A DNA stretch of 64,000 nt. Source: Winogradskyella pacifica. Lineage in GTDB: Bacteria; Bacteroidota; Bacteroidia; Flavobacteriales; Flavobacteriaceae. Numbering within the stretch: the first letter of the stretch is position 1; each line of letters begins with the position of its first letter. Below, piece by piece: positions 53,936 through 61,861 of this stretch. The notes below the pieces were generated by a model. It saw nothing but the letters and a program-made list of their open reading frames with translations. It ran no database searches and was not told the origin of the DNA. The position numbers were made by a program, and so were the translations under genes. The stretch covers positions 62,001-126,000 of the forward strand of contig NZ_JABFDI010000012.1 in NCBI RefSeq assembly GCF_013403915.1. The letters are read 5' to 3'.

Positions 53936-54664
53936 ATGAGAAAAATTATCTTTTTAATTACATCAGTTTTTTATTTAAGCCTTTGTTTCGGGCAAGCTAA
54001 TGGAAAAGCCTACTATATTAAAAACATTAATACAGCGTTTGAAAAAAAATTAGACTCGCTATCTAATATACCAGGGAACCCAATTAAATCTTTGGAGAAA
54101 TCAACAAAAAACTTAGAGTTTGTTTTATCTTTTAATGAAGATACTGCCCTTTATAAAGAAGTTGAACAAATGTCAACTGATAATAATAAATCCATAGAAC
54201 TGGCTAAAATATTATCTGGTTACGTTGGGCCCTCTTATTTTGATTTTAAAAATAGGAAAGTCATTTTTGAAAAAGACTTGTTTAATGAGCTCTATTTGGT
54301 TGAAAGAGATATATCTGCTTTAAAATGGGTTTTAAAAAAGGAAAAATTAGTGCTTAACAACTTAACGTGCTACAAAGCAATAACTTCAATTACGGTAGAA
54401 GGCAGAGGAGGCACGGAGGAAGTTCCTATAACCGCTTGGTATACTTCGGATATAAATATTTCTGCAGGTCCTGATGGTTTTGGCGGATTACCTGGTCTAA
54501 TTATTCAGTTAGAAAAAGGCAATTTTGTTACAACTTTAAAGAGAATTGAGTTTTTAGATAAAAAAAACAAAATAGACTTACCACATAAGGGAAAAGAAAT
54601 AACGGAAGTTGGTTTTAATGCATTGGTAAAAAAATCAACCACTAATCGAAGAAAATATAAGTAA
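53936..54664 (+). CDS. GLPGLI family protein (copy 3)
   Basis: A 242-residue secreted protein with signal peptide (to about residue 19). Motifs AWYTSDINISAGP, GPDGFGGLPGLIIQL and the Cys in LTCYKAIT. Its stop codon overlaps the next start by one base (TAATG). About 80 bases after copy 2. Confidence 0.9.
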   Translation: MRKIIFLITSVFYLSLCFGQANGKAYYIKNINTAFEKKLDSLSNIPGNPIKSLEKSTKNLEFVLSFNEDTALYKEVEQMSTDNNKSIELAKILSGYVGPSYFDFKNRKVIFEKDLFNELYLVERDISALKWVLKKEKLVLNNLTCYKAITSITVEGRGGTEEVPITAWYTSDINISAGPDGFGGLPGLIIQLEKGNFVTTLKRIEFLDKKNKIDLPHKGKEITEVGFNALVKKSTTNRRKYK

Positions 54665-55365
54665 TGATTTATAAACAAATTTTTACAATTGTTTTAATCA
54701 CCCTTTTTCAACTAAGTTTTTCACAAATTAGTGGTAACGCCTATTACAATAAAGTTTCTAATTATAAAACTGGAGGAATAGGTGTTTCTACAAACTCAAA
54801 AGAACCAAATAAGACAATTGATAGTTCAATCTCAGAAATTGAATTTTTAATAAAATTTAATGATTCCTTAGCTGTTTATGAAAAATTAAACAAAGATGAT
54901 TCATTTGATGCCATTGTTATTTCACACTCAGGATATAATGGTCCTTTTTTCTACGAAATAAAACAAAAGAAAGCTGTTAAAGAACAGGGGAAATATTTAA
55001 TTGAGAAAGCCTTTGATGATTATAACTGGGCTTTAACTGATGACATCATGATAATTGATTCTCTTGTTTGCTACAAAGCAACTTCTACAATAAAGATTAA
55101 AGGCAGACGCAGTGATTTTACAAAACCTGTTACAGCATGGTACGCGCCTGAAATTTGTCTTCCTGTTGGTCCTGATGGTTTTGCAGGATTACCAGGTATA
55201 ATTGTTGAACTCAAAATTGATAAAGTTACTACGCGACTAAAAAAAATTAATTTTACAGATAAAGATGTCATCATTGAATTACCTAAAAATAAAAAAAGAA
55301 TGACTGAAACAAAGTTTGATAGTTTCATTGAAGGTTTGATTGCTAGTGGAAATGAGAAAAATTAG
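54664..55365 (+). CDS. GLPGLI family protein (copy 4)
   Basis: A 233-residue secreted protein with signal peptide. The family motif is altered to GFAGLPGIIVEL, a Leu-to-Ile change. AWYAPEICLPVGP and LVCYKATS are present; it has an additional Cys in PEICLP. Translationally coupled to copy 3 and followed by a truncated receptor 11 bases later. Confidence 0.9.
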   Translation: MIYKQIFTIVLITLFQLSFSQISGNAYYNKVSNYKTGGIGVSTNSKEPNKTIDSSISEIEFLIKFNDSLAVYEKLNKDDSFDAIVISHSGYNGPFFYEIKQKKAVKEQGKYLIEKAFDDYNWALTDDIMIIDSLVCYKATSTIKIKGRRSDFTKPVTAWYAPEICLPVGPDGFAGLPGIIVELKIDKVTTRLKKINFTDKDVIIELPKNKKRMTETKFDSFIEGLIASGNEKN

Positions 55366-55376
55366 ATATTATACAT

Positions 55377-55676
55377 ATGGACCTGAAAGTTATTATGCTG
55401 AAGTATTTTTTTGTAATCTTTTATACTTTTATTTTAAAATCATATTGTAACGCACAACAAGTTCAAGTTCAAGGCCAAATAACAGACTCGCTACAAAAAC
55501 CTTTACCCTACGCCAACATCTTAGCCATACCTGAAACAGATGACCAAGACGTTAAATTTGCTATTTCAGAAAATAACGGAAGCTACACATTAGGCTTAAT
55601 AAAAAACCAAACCTACGAGCTTACTGTAAGTTATTTAGGCTATAGACAACAGACCAAAATGATTTCAAAATTATAG
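55377..55676 (+). pseudogene. Truncated outer-membrane receptor (second N-terminal fragment)
   Basis: A 99-codon frame with signal peptide and carboxypeptidase-like domain (QITDSLQKPLPYANILAIP, LIKNQTYELTVSYLGY), matching the complete receptor for about 85 residues. It ends KMISKL at a stop. The frame remnant DYVINDYLKSLIFKD starts at the last base of its stop codon in another phase, and leader repeat copy 3 follows. Plug and barrel are lost. Confidence 0.8.
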
Positions 55677-56196
55677 ATTATGTTATTAACGATTATTTGA
55701 AATCCCTAATTTTTAAAGATTAATTTCATCTTATACACCACAATAACGCATTCATATACAAAAACTTAGTGTTAAAGCCCAAACACAAAACTGTTAAAGT
55801 TTTAACTATCTTGCAATTGCAATTACGGTTTTTCCACAGTTAACATTTCTTTAACAAATAACACGTTTTTAATTAGGTGGTTTCCATTTTTTTTTTTTTT
55901 AGATTTACAGAGTTGAAAGCATTTATATAGAGTAATTTAGAAGTCACTCTTAAGAATGTGGACAACAAAAATGTTAACTTTATAGCTTGTGCAAGCTTTT
56001 TATTTTTTATCCCTGAGAATTAAAATTAATAGTACAAAAAAAGACTTCTAACAAAAATGACTTCTACTTCTCATTCCCTTAATGAGAAAGCAAATGACTT
56101 CTAAATTTAAAAGACTTCTATTCCCTAAATTTTAGGGAGACATTTTTTATTAACCAACCTATCCTAAAAAATGTGATGAGTTTAAAATCTTAAATT
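55676..56196 (+). repeat. Array leader repeat, copy 3
   Basis: About 521 bases almost identical to copy 1, including the DYVINDYLKSLIFKD tail remnant, hairpins at 55943-55963, 55984-55997 and 56156-56182, and four GACTTCTA motifs (starts 56043, 56059, 56096, 56113; nearly the spacing of copy 1). The stem at 55943-55963 is GTCAC/GTGGAC against GTCGC/GCGGAC in copy 1, a compensatory change. Confidence 0.85.
55878..55907 (+). promoter_or_regulatory. Candidate promoter with 14-T spacer tract (copy 3)
   Basis: GTGG then TTTCCA, 14 T (55887-55900) and TAGATTTA (55900-55907). The spacer is two bases longer than in copy 1 and one longer than in copy 2. Confidence 0.55.
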
Positions 56197-56406
56197 ATGA
56201 AGAAAACAATTTTTAGCCTTATGGCTGTGGTAATGTTTGTTGGTAGTTCATTTAATTTGAATGCTGCAACAAACTTAGAAATTTATAAGGATTGCGTGGC
56301 TGAAGCTATTGAATTCCAAGATGAATTAGAAGAAATGGGTATAGATAAACAAACTGCGAATGAAGTTGCAAACATTGAATACGAATTTTGCGTCAACGGA
56401 GAGTAA
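56197..56406 (+). CDS. Small exported two-cysteine peptide C
   Basis: A 69-residue peptide with signal MKKTIFSLMAVVMFVGSSFN, cleaved probably after NAA. The Cys are 31 residues apart (CVAEA and YEFC) with a strongly acidic helix-like middle. Followed by a strong hairpin (56430-56466), then a GLPGLI gene. Confidence 0.7.
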   Translation: MKKTIFSLMAVVMFVGSSFNLNAATNLEIYKDCVAEAIEFQDELEEMGIDKQTANEVANIEYEFCVNGE

Positions 56407-56429
56407 AATTGTTAATTAGCTAAACATTA

Positions 56430-56466
56430 AAAGCTATATAAGTATTAACATTACTTATATAGCTTT
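56430..56466 (+). terminator. Hairpin between peptide C and its GLPGLI gene
   Basis: AAAGCTATATAAGTA (56430-56444) is the exact reverse complement of TACTTATATAGCTTT (56452-56466), with a 7-base loop. It is 15 bases before the GLPGLI start, with T-rich 3' side. Confidence 0.75.
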
Positions 56467-56481
56467 AATACTATCAGAAAA

Positions 56482-57219
56482 ATGAAAAAATCAGTACTAC
56501 TTATAGCCATTTTAGTAGGTGCTTGCTTAAATGCCATTGCACAAGATATCGGAAAAATTGAATATAAAATTAAATTGGATGGTGAATTTATCAATCAAGA
56601 AAAATTAGAAAAAAAAAAGAAATTAAGTTTTATAAATAATGCACTCAATGAACATACAGAACAATTCAAGTTTAGCTTAGTTTTTAATAAGGAAGAGTCC
56701 ATTTTCAATGTTGAAGAGCAAATGACTTCTGACCATAACAGTCGTGACTTTAGAATAGCCAAAGCTCTAATTGGAGCAAGTAGAGTATATTATTTAAACA
56801 CCAAGTCTAATTTAAGTCTAAATCAATTCAATGCGTATGGTCAAGATATAATAATTAAAGATAGCATTTCCAATATCAAATGGGCACTTACGAAAGAGTC
56901 TAAAGTGATTGATGGTTATACTTGTTACAAAGCCAATACAGAAAAAATTGTCATTAACAGTAAGGGCACATTCAAAACAAATGTTATAGCTTGGTACACT
57001 CCCGATTTAAATTACAACTTTGGTCCAAAAGGATATGCAGGGTTACCAGGTATGATTTTAGAGCTGAATGATAATAAGTTTATTTATTATGCTTTTAAAA
57101 TTAATTTAAATATGGCCAATCAAATTAAAATAGATAAACCTAAAAAAGGTAAGATTATGACTAAATCCGAATTTACAGAATTAGAGAATAATATTGACAA
57201 TACTTTTGGGCAAAAATAA
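56482..57219 (+). CDS. GLPGLI family protein (copy 5)
   Basis: A 245-residue secreted protein with signal peptide (MKKSVLLIAILVGACLNAIA). The motif is altered to GYAGLPGMILEL. AWYTPDLNYNFGP and the Cys in YTCYKANT are kept. No receptor follows directly; peptide D comes next after 188 bases of degenerate leader. Confidence 0.9.
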   Translation: MKKSVLLIAILVGACLNAIAQDIGKIEYKIKLDGEFINQEKLEKKKKLSFINNALNEHTEQFKFSLVFNKEESIFNVEEQMTSDHNSRDFRIAKALIGASRVYYLNTKSNLSLNQFNAYGQDIIIKDSISNIKWALTKESKVIDGYTCYKANTEKIVINSKGTFKTNVIAWYTPDLNYNFGPKGYAGLPGMILELNDNKFIYYAFKINLNMANQIKIDKPKKGKIMTKSEFTELENNIDNTFGQK

Positions 57220-57407
57220 GCCAAATCTTTAATTATTTATTTAAACTTTTCACTGGTCAAGATTACGAATTACCATTTTTTTGAAATAGTTGCTTATTCA
57301 ACTAAGCAGAAACATTAAATATAAAAACCAATCCTGTTATTTATAAAATTATTTACGGAGTTTACTCTAAATGGCTATTTTGATCAAATAAAAAAGTAAT
57401 TAGCCTT

Positions 57408-57608
57408 ATGTCCGTGGTAATTATGTTTGTTGGTACTTCTTTGAGTGCTGCACCTGTAATTGAAGAAGATAATTCTAATTGTGTAAGAAGAGCTAGGGCT
57501 GCAGCTTTTGCTGTTGCTGATCATTTTAATGAACACCCAAATGATGACCTAGAATACTATTTAGAAATTTATGATGCTGTATATTTAGATTGTTACCTTA
57601 ATGGATGA
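57408..57608 (+). CDS. Small two-cysteine peptide D, start probably damaged
   Basis: From the ATG at 57408, 66 residues beginning MSVVIMFVGTSLSAAP. The other three peptides have MKKxxFSLMAVV here; in this copy the codons upstream read N K K V I S L, so the position of the normal start ATG is AAT (57387-57389), and the downstream ATG gives a signal without the positive N-terminus. The Cys are 36 residues apart (CVRRA and YLDC) as in the family. Export may be weak, or the gene may be decaying. Its leader lacks the repeat. Confidence 0.6.
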   Translation: MSVVIMFVGTSLSAAPVIEEDNSNCVRRARAAAFAVADHFNEHPNDDLEYYLEIYDAVYLDCYLNG

Positions 57609-57616
57609 TATATTTG

Positions 57617-57655
57617 GAGTAAGGAGATTAGTTTAATCTCTTTACTCTAATTTTT
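57617..57655 (+). terminator. Hairpin between peptide D and its GLPGLI gene
   Basis: GAGTAAGGAGATTA (57617-57630) pairs with TAATCTCTTTACTC (one mismatch-type G-U) with loop GTT, followed by TAATTTTT. It is 12 bases before the next gene's start. Confidence 0.7.
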
Positions 57656-57667
57656 AAAAAGTTTAAA

Positions 57668-58354
57668 ATGAAACAATTGTTAATAATATTTTTGTGGTTA
57701 ATATTAGTTAATGATACTAATATTGAAAATTTCCAGTCAGGTGAAGTAACATATTCAATTAGCATGGCAAAAGAAATTATTGAAAAGGGCAAAGCAAATC
57801 CTAAATTGAAAAGGTTATTCAAAAATGCTTCTGATGTAGAATATCAGCTTTTATTTAATAAAAAGGCCTCAGAATATAAGAAAATTAAAGCTATGCAAAA
57901 TGATGCAAATAGTCGATTTAATATTACAGAAATAGAAGCCGGTGGAAAGAATATTTTTTATTTCGATTTAGAAACAAAGGAAAATATTTATTCAAAATCA
58001 ATTGATAGTGAAACTTACTTAATTTCAAGACCTACATATGCATGGAAAATAACGAAAGAATCAATAATAATAGGGGAATATAATTGTTTAAAGGCAATTT
58101 TGTTAAATGATGAAGGAGAGGAAATGAATATATTCGCATGGTTTACAACGCAAATTCCGTTAGGGTATGGCCCAAAGAACTTCAACAGTTTACCTGGTTT
58201 GATTTTAAGATTAAATTCAGGTAAGGCAGTTTATAATGCAACGAAAATAAAATTATTAAATAAAAATATACTCTTAAAGAAGCCCCAAGATGGTATAAAG
58301 CTCACTTACAAAGAGTTTAAAAATAGATTTAAAGGATTCTTTGACAAAAATTAA
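57668..58354 (+). CDS. GLPGLI family protein (copy 6)
   Basis: A 228-residue secreted protein with a short signal-like N-terminus (MKQLLIIFLWLILVNDTN). The motif is altered to NFNSLPGLILRL, with Ser for the first Gly. AWFTTQIPLGYGP and the Cys in YNCLKAIL are kept. It is immediately upstream of the complete receptor, 6 bases away, so the two are in one transcript. Confidence 0.9.
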   Translation: MKQLLIIFLWLILVNDTNIENFQSGEVTYSISMAKEIIEKGKANPKLKRLFKNASDVEYQLLFNKKASEYKKIKAMQNDANSRFNITEIEAGGKNIFYFDLETKENIYSKSIDSETYLISRPTYAWKITKESIIIGEYNCLKAILLNDEGEEMNIFAWFTTQIPLGYGPKNFNSLPGLILRLNSGKAVYNATKIKLLNKNILLKKPQDGIKLTYKEFKNRFKGFFDKN

Positions 58355-58360
58355 ATTTTA

Positions 58361-61057
58361 ATGCGGTATTATAGATTTTTTAACTTGCTCTTTTTAACAT
58401 TTGCCCAGTTTAGTTTGATTTCTTTTTGTAACGCTCAACAAACTCTAATCATAGGTAAAGTCACGGACACCATACAAACCCCTTTACCCTACGCCAATAT
58501 CTTAGCAATACCCCAAGCAGATGATCAAGACGTTAAATTTGCTATTTCAGAAAATGACGGCAGCTACAAATTAGGTTTAATAAAAAACCAGACCTACGAG
58601 CTTACCGTAAGCTACTTAGGCTATAAGCCACAAACAATTACCATTAGCACAACAGACCAAGACCTTATTAAAAACTTTATCCTCAAAGAAAACCCGGACC
58701 AATTAGATGAAGTAACCATTAAATACACACCACCAATTACGGTAAAAAAAGATACTATTACTTATGATGTTACCAAATTTGTAACAGGCGAAGAGCGTAA
58801 ACTACGAGATGCCTTAAAAAAACTACCAGGCGTAGAGGTAGATAGAGAAGGTAATGTAACTGTGCAAGGTAAAAAAGTAACCAAAGTTTTAGTAGAAAAT
58901 AAAACCTTTTTTACAGGCAATAGTAAATTGGCCGTAAATAACATCCCAGCAGATGCTGTGGAAAAAGTAGAAGTATTAGACAATTACAACGAAGTTGCTA
59001 TGCTTAAAGATTTGCAAGACTCTGAGGATATGGCCTTAAATATCTTACTAAAAGAAGATAAAAAGAAGTTTGTATTTGGAGATATAGAAGCTGGTGCTGG
59101 TATTAAGGAACGTTACCTTGTGCATCCTAATCTTTTTTATTATAGCCCAAAAACGAATATAAACTTTATTGGAGACCTTAATAACCAAGGTATAAAAAGC
59201 TTTAGCTTTAGTGATTATTTGGAATTTGAAGGCGGTTTTGGTAAACTGCTAGATGATGCTGGCAGTTATTTTAGTCTCTTTAATAGCGATTTTGCACAAT
59301 ACCTCAATAACCAAGATTTTACAGATAACATCAACCAGTTTGGTGCCTTAAATATTAGGCAATCGGTTTCTAAACATACAGATATTAGTGGGTATTTAAT
59401 TACTTCTAATTCCAAGACCCAAACCGCAAGTAACACCTTAAATGCTTACCAAAATATAGAAGACCCTTTTACAGAAGACAGAACGGTTACTAATCACCTC
59501 AATAACTTTTTTACTATTGGCAAGGTCACCGTTGACTACGATCCAACTTACAAACAAGATTTTGCTTATAATGCTTTTGTAAAAGTGACCAACAATGATA
59601 GTCATGGTTTTGTAAATACAATTAACCCAGACCAAAATAATAGTATTACGACAGTAACCGATGTTGCAGCACTTAATATAAAACAAAATATTTCCTACAG
59701 TCGTAAATTGTCTAAAGCGCATACAGCCACTTTAGAAGCGACTTATAATTTTCAGAATGACAAACCCATAACAGAATGGCTCACTAATCAGCAAATTTTA
59801 CAAGGTTTAATCCCTTTAGAAGATGCCGATGTGTATAACATACTTCAAACTAAAAAATCAACGTCGCATAATTTTAATGCCATTATAAAAGACTATTGGG
59901 TACTTAATAACTTTAACCACCTTTATACAAGTGTTGGTATTAACACCTCTTTTAACGATTTCATTAATAAAGATGTACAATTGCTTAATGATGGCAGTAT
60001 TAATAATTTTAGTTCGGCTGGTTTCGGTAATGATTTTGGATACAGCTTTATAGACACCTATTTGGGATTAGAGTATAAATTTCAAATTGGGATTGCAACG
60101 TTTAAACCTGCTGTTTTTTATCATGGTTATTTATGGCGGACTGAACAATTTGATGATGCTGAAGCGTTTTCTAAAAATTTGTTATTACCACAATTCACCA
60201 CTAAAGTAGAATTTAATAATAGTGAAAAACTCAATTTTAAATACAAACTGAATGCTCGGTTTCCTGGCATTAATCAATTAGCTAATAATTTTGTACTCTC
60301 AAATTTTAATAGTGTTTATAAAGGGAATAACCAATTAGAAAATCAATTATATCATTCCGCATCTTTAAGTTATTATAAATTTAGTTTGTTCAGAAATTTA
60401 AATTTCAACCTAAATACCAGTTTTAATAAACGTATAAAAAGTGTAAAAACGGTTTCAGAACTTAACGGCATAGAATCGTTTAATACAACCATTATGTTTG
60501 ACCAACCAGAGCATAATTGGATGCTTAGTGGACGCGTTTCAAAAAAAATTAATAAAATCCGTTATAACCTGAGTAGTCGTTTTAGCTACAATGATTATTT
60601 TCAAATCCTAAATAGCGAAACCAATCTTAATGTTTCAAAATCAATATCTTCAACTATTGGCATAGAAACATCTTTTAAAAATCATCCTAACGTAGAAATA
60701 AATTATACCAAAGATTTTAATACTTATAAAGCTTTAAATAACGTTTCTAATTTTGAAAATGACCAATTAGAAGTTATTTTGGAATACGATTTTTTAAAGG
60801 ATTTCATCTTTAAAGCCGATTACACCTTTGATAATTACAATAATAAAAGTTTAGATACTAAAACCACTTTTGATACGGCGAATGCCTCGTTATTCTACCA
60901 AGTAGAAGATAGTCCTTGGGGATTTGAGATAAATGCTACTAATCTTTTTGATACGCGTTTTAAACAACAAAATTCATTTAACGCTTTTGTGATTAGTGAT
61001 AGTAGAACATTTATTTTACCAAGGATTGTGATGTTTAAAGTGAGTTATAAGTTATAA
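58361..61057 (+). CDS. Complete outer-membrane receptor with carboxypeptidase-like N-terminus
   Basis: An 898-residue protein. After the signal peptide (to about residue 26), the carboxypeptidase-like domain has GKVTDTIQTPLPYANILAIP and ELTVSYLGYKPQT (about 30-105). It is followed by a plug-like region (PPITVKKDTITYDVTKFVTG, then LKKLPGVEVDREGNVTVQGK, NNIPADAVEKVEVLDNYNEV) and a long barrel of the OMP_b-brl_3 type, ending RIVMFKVSYKL. I see no clear TonB box, so it may be a non-TonB or specialised receptor. It is the only intact receptor in the array. Confidence 0.88.
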   Translation: MRYYRFFNLLFLTFAQFSLISFCNAQQTLIIGKVTDTIQTPLPYANILAIPQADDQDVKFAISENDGSYKLGLIKNQTYELTVSYLGYKPQTITISTTDQDLIKNFILKENPDQLDEVTIKYTPPITVKKDTITYDVTKFVTGEERKLRDALKKLPGVEVDREGNVTVQGKKVTKVLVENKTFFTGNSKLAVNNIPADAVEKVEVLDNYNEVAMLKDLQDSEDMALNILLKEDKKKFVFGDIEAGAGIKERYLVHPNLFYYSPKTNINFIGDLNNQGIKSFSFSDYLEFEGGFGKLLDDAGSYFSLFNSDFAQYLNNQDFTDNINQFGALNIRQSVSKHTDISGYLITSNSKTQTASNTLNAYQNIEDPFTEDRTVTNHLNNFFTIGKVTVDYDPTYKQDFAYNAFVKVTNNDSHGFVNTINPDQNNSITTVTDVAALNIKQNISYSRKLSKAHTATLEATYNFQNDKPITEWLTNQQILQGLIPLEDADVYNILQTKKSTSHNFNAIIKDYWVLNNFNHLYTSVGINTSFNDFINKDVQLLNDGSINNFSSAGFGNDFGYSFIDTYLGLEYKFQIGIATFKPAVFYHGYLWRTEQFDDAEAFSKNLLLPQFTTKVEFNNSEKLNFKYKLNARFPGINQLANNFVLSNFNSVYKGNNQLENQLYHSASLSYYKFSLFRNLNFNLNTSFNKRIKSVKTVSELNGIESFNTTIMFDQPEHNWMLSGRVSKKINKIRYNLSSRFSYNDYFQILNSETNLNVSKSISSTIGIETSFKNHPNVEINYTKDFNTYKALNNVSNFENDQLEVILEYDFLKDFIFKADYTFDNYNNKSLDTKTTFDTANASLFYQVEDSPWGFEINATNLFDTRFKQQNSFNAFVISDSRTFILPRIVMFKVSYKL

Positions 61058-61174
61058 TTCTATTTGTAATCTTTGAAATAGCTTTAAAAACTAAACCCAC
61101 AAACCAAAGACCATAGCTATAAAGTTAGTTTTTAGTCAACTTCTTTTTACTTTTGCACCAAGCAAGACTACGCT

Positions 61175-61807
61175 ATGCAAAATTTATTTAAAAAATGGTT
61201 CGGTTTTAGTGATAAACCAGAACTCACAGAAGAAGATACAATGAAAAAATTCTTAATCGTTGGCTTAGGAAACATAGGCGAAAAATATGCGAATACCAGA
61301 CATAATATTGGTTTTAAAATTCTCGACTATTTAGCTGAATCCAATGACATCCTCTTTGAAACCGTAAAACTTGGTGATGTTGCTACCCTAAAAATTAAAG
61401 GACGAACCCTCATCCTTTTAAAGCCTAGTACGTTTATGAACCTCAGTGGAAAATCCATAAAATATTGGTTAGAGAAAGAAAAAATCCCTTTAGAAAATTT
61501 ACTCGTTGTCACCGACGATTTAAACCTTCCTTTTGGATCACTCAGATTAAAAATGAAAGGCAGTGACGGAGGCCATAACGGTCTAAAAGACACGCAAGAC
61601 AAATTACAGACTGTAAAATATAACCGATTTCGGTTTGGTATAAGTGATGAGTTTAGCACAGGGAGACAAGTCGATTACGTTTTAGGCGAATGGACCGACG
61701 AAGAAAACACACAACTTAAAGAACGCTTAAAAATTTCGGCAGAACTGGTGAAGTCTTTTGCTTTGGCTGGAGTAAATACTACGATGAACCAATTTAATGG
61801 AAAATAA
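61175..61807 (+). CDS. pth: Peptidyl-tRNA hydrolase
   Basis: A 210-residue enzyme that cleaves peptidyl-tRNA released early from ribosomes. Motifs VGLGNIGEKYANTRHNIGFKI, LKPSTFMNLSG and DLNLPFGSLRLKMKGSDGGHNG carry the catalytic His and Asp. It begins with a 22-residue N-terminal extension (MQNLFKKWFGFSDKP...) before MKKFLIVGLGN; such an extension is usual in Flavobacteriia from memory, so the first ATG is kept. A short hairpin follows. It is convergent with the metalloprotease. Confidence 0.95.
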   Translation: MQNLFKKWFGFSDKPELTEEDTMKKFLIVGLGNIGEKYANTRHNIGFKILDYLAESNDILFETVKLGDVATLKIKGRTLILLKPSTFMNLSGKSIKYWLEKEKIPLENLLVVTDDLNLPFGSLRLKMKGSDGGHNGLKDTQDKLQTVKYNRFRFGISDEFSTGRQVDYVLGEWTDEENTQLKERLKISAELVKSFALAGVNTTMNQFNGK

Positions 61808-61861
61808 TAAAGACTGCCTTTTCAGACAGTCTTTATTAATATAAGAATTTGTATTCCTAAT

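Noticed and set aside
50698-56196. CRISPR array or insertion sequence as an explanation of the repeats
   Set aside because: Repeats are about 500 bases, three copies, with gene modules between; there are no short regular spacers, no cas genes, no transposase and no target-site duplications that I can see.
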